This document shows, in pieces, positions 60,284-64,000 of a DNA stretch of 64,000 nucleotides (positions within the stretch are counted from its first letter, which is position 1; every line of letters begins with the position of its first letter). Source of the stretch: Marinirhabdus sp050859505 (lineage in GTDB: Bacteria; Bacteroidota; Bacteroidia; Flavobacteriales; Flavobacteriaceae); the NCBI RefSeq assembly GCF_050859505.1, contig NZ_CP193934.1, positions 1,116,001 to 1,180,000 on the forward strand, given 5' to 3'. The notes below the pieces were generated by a model that was given only the letters and a program-made list of their open reading frames with translations, did not search any database and had not been told where the DNA came from. The position numbers were made by a program, and so were the translations under genes.

Positions 60284-60715
60284 ATGAAGGAAAGCAAGCA
60301 AAATCAATACGACATCGCTTATTTACGCATGGCATACGAGTGGAGCAAACTCTCTTATTGTAAACGAAGACAAGTTGGCGCACTTATTGTAAAAGATAAA
60401 ATGATTATAAGTGATGGCTACAACGGTACTCCCAGCGGATTTGAAAACTTTTGTGAAGATGAAGAAGGATATACCAAGTGGTATGTGTTACACGCAGAAG
60501 CCAATGCAATTTTAAAAGTGGCTTCCTCAACACAATCTTGTAACGGAGCAACGTTGTACATCACTATGTCACCTTGCCAACAATGTAGCAAATTAATACA
60601 TCAAGCTGGAATTAAAAGACTTGTGTATCATCACGAATATAAAGACAACTCTGGCGTGAAATTTTTAAAGAAAGCTGGCGTTACAATAACACATATTGCC
60701 GAATTGAATTTATAA
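60284..60715 (+). CDS. dCMP/cytidine deaminase family protein (ComEB-like)
   Basis: The 143-residue cytoplasmic enzyme has the zinc motif HAEANAIL (Zn ligand His and catalytic Glu) and the MSPCQQCSKLI Cys pair. The substrate region YNGTPSGFENFCEDEEGYTKWYV is typical of dCMP deaminases, which make dUMP for dTMP synthesis. The S41 protease gene starts one base after its stop, so they are one operon. Confidence 0.94.
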   Translation: MKESKQNQYDIAYLRMAYEWSKLSYCKRRQVGALIVKDKMIISDGYNGTPSGFENFCEDEEGYTKWYVLHAEANAILKVASSTQSCNGATLYITMSPCQQCSKLIHQAGIKRLVYHHEYKDNSGVKFLKKAGVTITHIAELNL

Positions 60716-60716
60716 T

Positions 60717-62327
60717 ATGCGCTTTAACAAAAATTACCTTCCCTTGCTTTTTGGGGTCGCTCTCGCGGCGGGTGTTTTTATAGGCTCAAAACTCAATTTT
60801 GAAGATACTACCGAAAAAATTTTTGCCACCAACAGCAAAAAAGATAAGCTGAACCGTCTTATAGATTATATAGATTACGAATATGTAGACCAGGTAAATA
60901 CAGATAGCATTGTAGATGTTACCGTAAACGGAATTTTAGAAAACCTGGATCCACACTCCGTCTATATACCAGTAGATGCCTATGAGAAAAATGCCGAAGA
61001 TATGCGCGGTAATTTCGTGGGAATTGGGATTAGTTTTTATCCCTATCACGACAGTATTGCGGTAATTAGAGCCTTAGATGGTGGTCCAGCTGCACGAGCA
61101 GGCATTCGTGGGGGGGATCGCATTTTATATGCAGATGGCAAACCATTGTTTGGCCCAGACTTTAATAGAGATAGTATTTCCGTATACCTTAAGGGTGAAA
61201 AAAATTCCAGGGTTACATTAAAGGTATTTCGAAAAGGAGAAAAAGACCTGCTCACCTTTAAAGTAAAGCGGAATGATGTCCCATTGGTTAGTGTCGATGC
61301 TTCCTATAGATTAACCGATAAGATAGGCTATATTAAAGTAAACAGATTTGCTGAAACTACCAGTGAAGAATTTGACAATGCACTAGAAGGACTTACAGAT
61401 AAAGGTATTTCAAGATTAGTTTTAGATTTACGAGATAACCCAGGTGGCTACATCTATACAGCCGAAGAAATCCTAGACCAGTTTTTAGGGAAAGATAAAC
61501 TTCTGCTCATTACCAGAAATAAAAAGGGTGAAGAAACTAAGAGTTACGCCACTCGTAGAGGTGATTTTGAAAATGGAAAAATATACGTTCTTATTAACGA
61601 AAACTCAGCTTCTGCCAGCGAAATTGTAGCTGGAGCATTACAAGACAACGATAAAGGAACCATTATAGGCCGCCGTTCCTTTGGGAAAGGATTGGTGCAA
61701 CGGGAAATGGCGCTTGGCGACGGAAGTGCCGTGCGACTTACTATAGCTCGCTATTACACGCCAACCGGGCGTTCTATACAAAAGCCTTACGGAAATGGGA
61801 ACGACGCCTATTACAAAGATTATGAAAAACGCTACCGTAATGGTGAGCTTTTAACAGCCGATAGTATTCACGTGGCAGATTCGTTACGATATGTGACTCC
61901 AAAAGGAAAAGTTGTCTACGGTGGCGGCGGAATTATTCCAGATGTATTTGTGCCGAAGGATACGAGTATTGCCAACGAAACACTTCAATTTGTTTCAAGA
62001 AGTGGCTATATGGGGTATTTCGTCTTTGAATATTTGGAAAAAAACCGAAAACTTTTTAAAAACATATCTTTTGAAGAATTTAATAGAAGTTATGAGGTAG
62101 ACACTCCACTTTCGCAAGAATTTATTGAGTATGCCCGTCTCAACGAAGCAAGAATAGACTTAAGCGAGTATTCTGAAGATCTTAAAAAAGCGATAAAAGC
62201 TAACATTGCGCAGCAATTGTACGGCCCCAATGCCTTCGAAATTATTTTGAATGACGGTGACCCAATGTTACAAAAAGTCTTAGAATTGGAAGGGGTGCTC
62301 ACCCCAAAGGAAGAAACCGAAAATTAG
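60717..62327 (+). CDS. C-terminal processing peptidase (S41, CtpA/Prc-like)
   Basis: The 536-residue protein has an N-terminal membrane anchor or signal (YLPLLFGVALAAGVFIGSKL) and a PDZ domain (about 85-180: GNFVGIGISFYPYHDSIAVIRALDGGPAARAGIRGGDRIL). The S41 core has RDNPGGYIYTAEE, the catalytic Ser in NENSASASEIVAGALQD and Lys in RRSFGKGLVQREM. It degrades or trims periplasmic proteins. The dCMP deaminase-Ctp pair is common in flavobacteria. Confidence 0.95.
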   Translation: MRFNKNYLPLLFGVALAAGVFIGSKLNFEDTTEKIFATNSKKDKLNRLIDYIDYEYVDQVNTDSIVDVTVNGILENLDPHSVYIPVDAYEKNAEDMRGNFVGIGISFYPYHDSIAVIRALDGGPAARAGIRGGDRILYADGKPLFGPDFNRDSISVYLKGEKNSRVTLKVFRKGEKDLLTFKVKRNDVPLVSVDASYRLTDKIGYIKVNRFAETTSEEFDNALEGLTDKGISRLVLDLRDNPGGYIYTAEEILDQFLGKDKLLLITRNKKGEETKSYATRRGDFENGKIYVLINENSASASEIVAGALQDNDKGTIIGRRSFGKGLVQREMALGDGSAVRLTIARYYTPTGRSIQKPYGNGNDAYYKDYEKRYRNGELLTADSIHVADSLRYVTPKGKVVYGGGGIIPDVFVPKDTSIANETLQFVSRSGYMGYFVFEYLEKNRKLFKNISFEEFNRSYEVDTPLSQEFIEYARLNEARIDLSEYSEDLKKAIKANIAQQLYGPNAFEIILNDGDPMLQKVLELEGVLTPKEETEN

Positions 62328-62524
62328 TATCGTTTGCTATTCTTTTTAATGGCTAAAGAAGTCTGCAAAATCCATAGTAATAAAATTGCACAACCAGCTG
62401 CCAAAACGCAAATCACCGCCACAGTACTATCCCCCACAAACGGAGCTTTATAATCTACTTTTGTAGCATTGTAAATAAGCAATCCGGCAGCGAACGCCAT
62501 TAATATGTAAATGAATATTTTCAT
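62324..62524 (-). CDS. Small two-TM membrane protein
   Basis: The 66-residue protein has two hydrophobic helices (about 3-20 and 34-56), a short periplasmic loop (NATKVDYKAPFVGDST) and a basic tail KKNSKRY. Its stop overlaps the ctpA stop on the other strand by four bases. No family name is known to me. Confidence 0.65.
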   Translation of the reverse strand: MKIFIYILMAFAAGLLIYNATKVDYKAPFVGDSTVAVICVLAAGCAILLLWILQTSLAIKKNSKRY

Positions 62525-62630
62525 AGTTTATTTTAATTTTATAAACTCAGAATTACTAAATAAGCTTTATTCAGGTTTCTGAGTAATCCCTATAAATAGC
62601 GGGAATTGTATCGAAAAACGCAACACTTTT

Positions 62631-63212
62631 TTAATTAAACAATTCTTGAATATTTGAGGTAAAAAGCTTCACAGCAATTGCTAGTAAAATCACACCAAAT
62701 ATCTTTTCAATAATAGCAATTCCATTTTTACCCAAAAAGCGTTGTAAGCTCCCAGAAGTTCTTAAGACAATAAAAACTACAACTACATTTATTAAGATAG
62801 CAACTATTATATTTTCTAGGGAAAATTCGGCTCTTAGGGACAATAATGAAGTTAAACTTCCAGGTCCAGCTACAATTGGGAAGGCAATTGGGAATACCGT
62901 TGCCATTTCAAGGTTGCTTTCACTTTGCTTAAACAGTTTAATGCCAAGAATCATTTCCAAAGCAATAAAGAACAGGATAAAAGAACCCGCAACAGCAAAT
63001 TCAAATACATTAATGCCAATAAGACTTAGGATTTTTTCACCAATAAATAAAAAGACAATCAATACAATAGCTGCAATAATAGAGGCGCGTCCACTTTTTA
63101 TAGTTCCAGACTTTTCTTTCAGTGAAATAATAATGGGAATACTCCCCACAATATCAATAACTGCAAAAAGAACCATCGTGGCTGTAGCTATTTCTTTAAA
63201 ATTGAAGTTCAT
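62631..63212 (-). CDS. MarC-family integral membrane protein
   Basis: The 193-residue protein has six hydrophobic helices and MarC landmarks: FAVIDIVGSIPIIISL, FFIALEMILGIKLF and VFPIAFPIVAGPGSLTSLL. Function is unknown despite the old link to multiple antibiotic resistance. It is divergent from the DUF3109 gene by 65 bases. Confidence 0.93.
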   Translation of the reverse strand: MNFNFKEIATATMVLFAVIDIVGSIPIIISLKEKSGTIKSGRASIIAAIVLIVFLFIGEKILSLIGINVFEFAVAGSFILFFIALEMILGIKLFKQSESNLEMATVFPIAFPIVAGPGSLTSLLSLRAEFSLENIIVAILINVVVVFIVLRTSGSLQRFLGKNGIAIIEKIFGVILLAIAVKLFTSNIQELFN

Positions 63213-63243
63213 ATAAATCCGTCAACACGGGCTTTTTAATAGG

Positions 63244-63273
63244 TTGTTACAGAGTGCAAAAGTAGTATATTTG
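63244..63273 (+). promoter_or_regulatory. Consensus Bacteroidota promoter with near-leaderless start
   Basis: TTG at 63244-63246, 19 bases, then TATATTTG at 63266-63273: an exact match to TTG-N19-TAnnTTTG. The -7 box ends only four bases before the ATG at 63278. The transcript probably begins at or within a few bases of the start codon. Confidence 0.75.
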
Positions 63274-63277
63274 TCGC

Positions 63278-63841
63278 ATGTTTCAACTAGGAAAAACAAT
63301 TGTTTCAGAAGATATTATTGAAAAGGAATTTGTCTGCAATCTCGGGGCCTGCAAAGGCGCGTGTTGTATTGAAGGCGAAGCAGGGGCTCCCGTAACCGAG
63401 GAGGAAGTTGCTATCTTAAAAGAAATCTACCCTAAAGTAAAACCATTCCTTCGTCCAGAGGGCATTGCAGCAATTGAAGCGCAAGGCACTCACATACTTT
63501 CCGAAAGAAAAGAGCTAGAAACCCCACTCGTACATGGTGCCGAATGTGCCTACGTAACCTTTACGGAAAATGGTACAGCAAGTTGCGGAATTGAAGATGC
63601 TTACAATGCTGGAGAAGTATCGTTCAAAAAGCCAATTTCTTGTCATTTATATCCCGTCCGGGTGCAAGACTACAGTGAATTTGCTGCTGTAAACTATCAC
63701 AAATGGCCTATTTGTAACGATGCGTGTACCTTGGGTAAAGAATTGAAAGTTCCAGTCTACAAGTTTGTAAAAGAAGCATTAATTAGGCGTTTTGGAGCGC
63801 ATTGGTATGCAGAGCTGGAAAAGGTTGCGAATACGCTGTAA
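63278..63841 (+). CDS. DUF3109 / YkgJ-like Cys-cluster protein
   Basis: The 187-residue protein has the cysteine cluster CNLGACKGACCIEGEAGAP (about residues 17-35), further Cys at SCGIEDA and SCHLYPVRV, and ICNDACTLG near the end. Such patterns bind zinc or an iron-sulfur cluster. Function is unknown; the family is conserved in Bacteroidota. Confidence 0.92.
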   Translation: MFQLGKTIVSEDIIEKEFVCNLGACKGACCIEGEAGAPVTEEEVAILKEIYPKVKPFLRPEGIAAIEAQGTHILSERKELETPLVHGAECAYVTFTENGTASCGIEDAYNAGEVSFKKPISCHLYPVRVQDYSEFAAVNYHKWPICNDACTLGKELKVPVYKFVKEALIRRFGAHWYAELEKVANTL

Positions 63842-64000
63842 TACAAATTATAGATAATACCCATGTAAAACAAGCAGATAGTTTGTAGCAGTTTGGATAT
63901 AAAATATAGCGAACGAAATTTCTTCGAATCTGCAGATGCGTTAACTAAGACTCACAATTTTTACGAGCAAGAAAAATAAGAATAGCGCATATTCAATTAA
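63842..64000. other. Trailing non-coding 159 bases
   Basis: No frame of useful length and no clear promoter or terminator is visible. It may be the 5' region of the next gene. Confidence 0.5.

Noticed and set aside
1..64000. CRISPR array or known restriction/defence locus
   Set aside because: No regularly spaced short direct repeats with unique spacers, no cas gene and no restriction-modification genes were found. The CHAT operon lacks effector partners known from CRISPR-Craspase systems.

Overview
The window is low-GC DNA from a marine-type Flavobacteriaceae (Bacteroidota). The evidence is three proteins with type IX secretion (T9SS) C-terminal sorting domains, a FecI/FecR/TonB-receptor locus, promoters of the Bacteroidota TAnnTTTG type, many short Crp/Fnr regulators, and housekeeping genes (serS, ribF, pth, rplY, prs) arranged as in flavobacteria. 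The species cannot be named from the sequence alone.

Layout. (1) 0-6.4 kb is core chromosome: the serS 5' end, a two-TM protein, an HTTM-domain membrane protein, ribF-pth (TAATG overlap), rplY, prs and tRNA-Leu(CAA). A compact structured-RNA candidate lies between prs and rplY. (2) 6.4-35.8 kb is an accessory island. Its left edge is the 3' end and terminator of tRNA-Leu; its right edge is a degenerate direct repeat of the same sequence (35734-35790). It holds many unrelated small operons: AraC, alpha/beta hydrolase, LytTR two-component system, ankyrin protein, serine hydrolases, GNATs, Crp/Fnr regulators, quinone oxidoreductase, CPBP protease, a LysR-linked four-gene operon, tautomerase/AhpD/DJ-1 and a GH113-like hydrolase. 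It also holds many broken genes and a family of imperfect-palindrome repeats at gene junctions. No integrase or transposase is visible. (3) 35.8-41.3 kb is a minus-strand iron-type operon (DUF6607, ankyrin, DUF2271, PepSY-flavodoxin-reductase) behind a 33-bp Fur-like palindrome, with a dead TonB-receptor fragment on the other side. (4) 41.7-50.4 kb has an ECF sigma factor, a membrane anti-sigma-like TPR protein and a large exported TPR-CHAT protease, followed by two T9SS cargo proteins and a lipoprotein. (5) 50.5-57.1 kb has FecI-FecR-TonB receptor, divergent from two acidic lipoproteins that share four copies of one domain. (6) 57.1-64 kb has M19 dipeptidase, a META-domain T9SS protein, HupE-like protein, dCMP deaminase, C-terminal processing protease, MarC and a DUF3109 protein with an almost leaderless promoter.

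The most notable signals are these. Four palindromes each lie exactly 24 nt upstream of a (C/T)TTTG -7 box, which is class II Crp/Fnr geometry; three serve the Crp/Fnr-EamA-tautomerase-AhpD-DJ-1 cluster and one serves the HIT-Crp/Fnr-SnoaL cluster. The ECF sigma / anti-sigma-TPR / exported CHAT protease triad looks like a proteolytic envelope signalling module. Junction repeats duplicated together with Crp/Fnr 5' ends suggest cassette-like gene movement. A FecI/FecR receptor is paired with duplicated-domain lipoproteins instead of SusD. Function calls come from motif and family recognition only; no database search was run.
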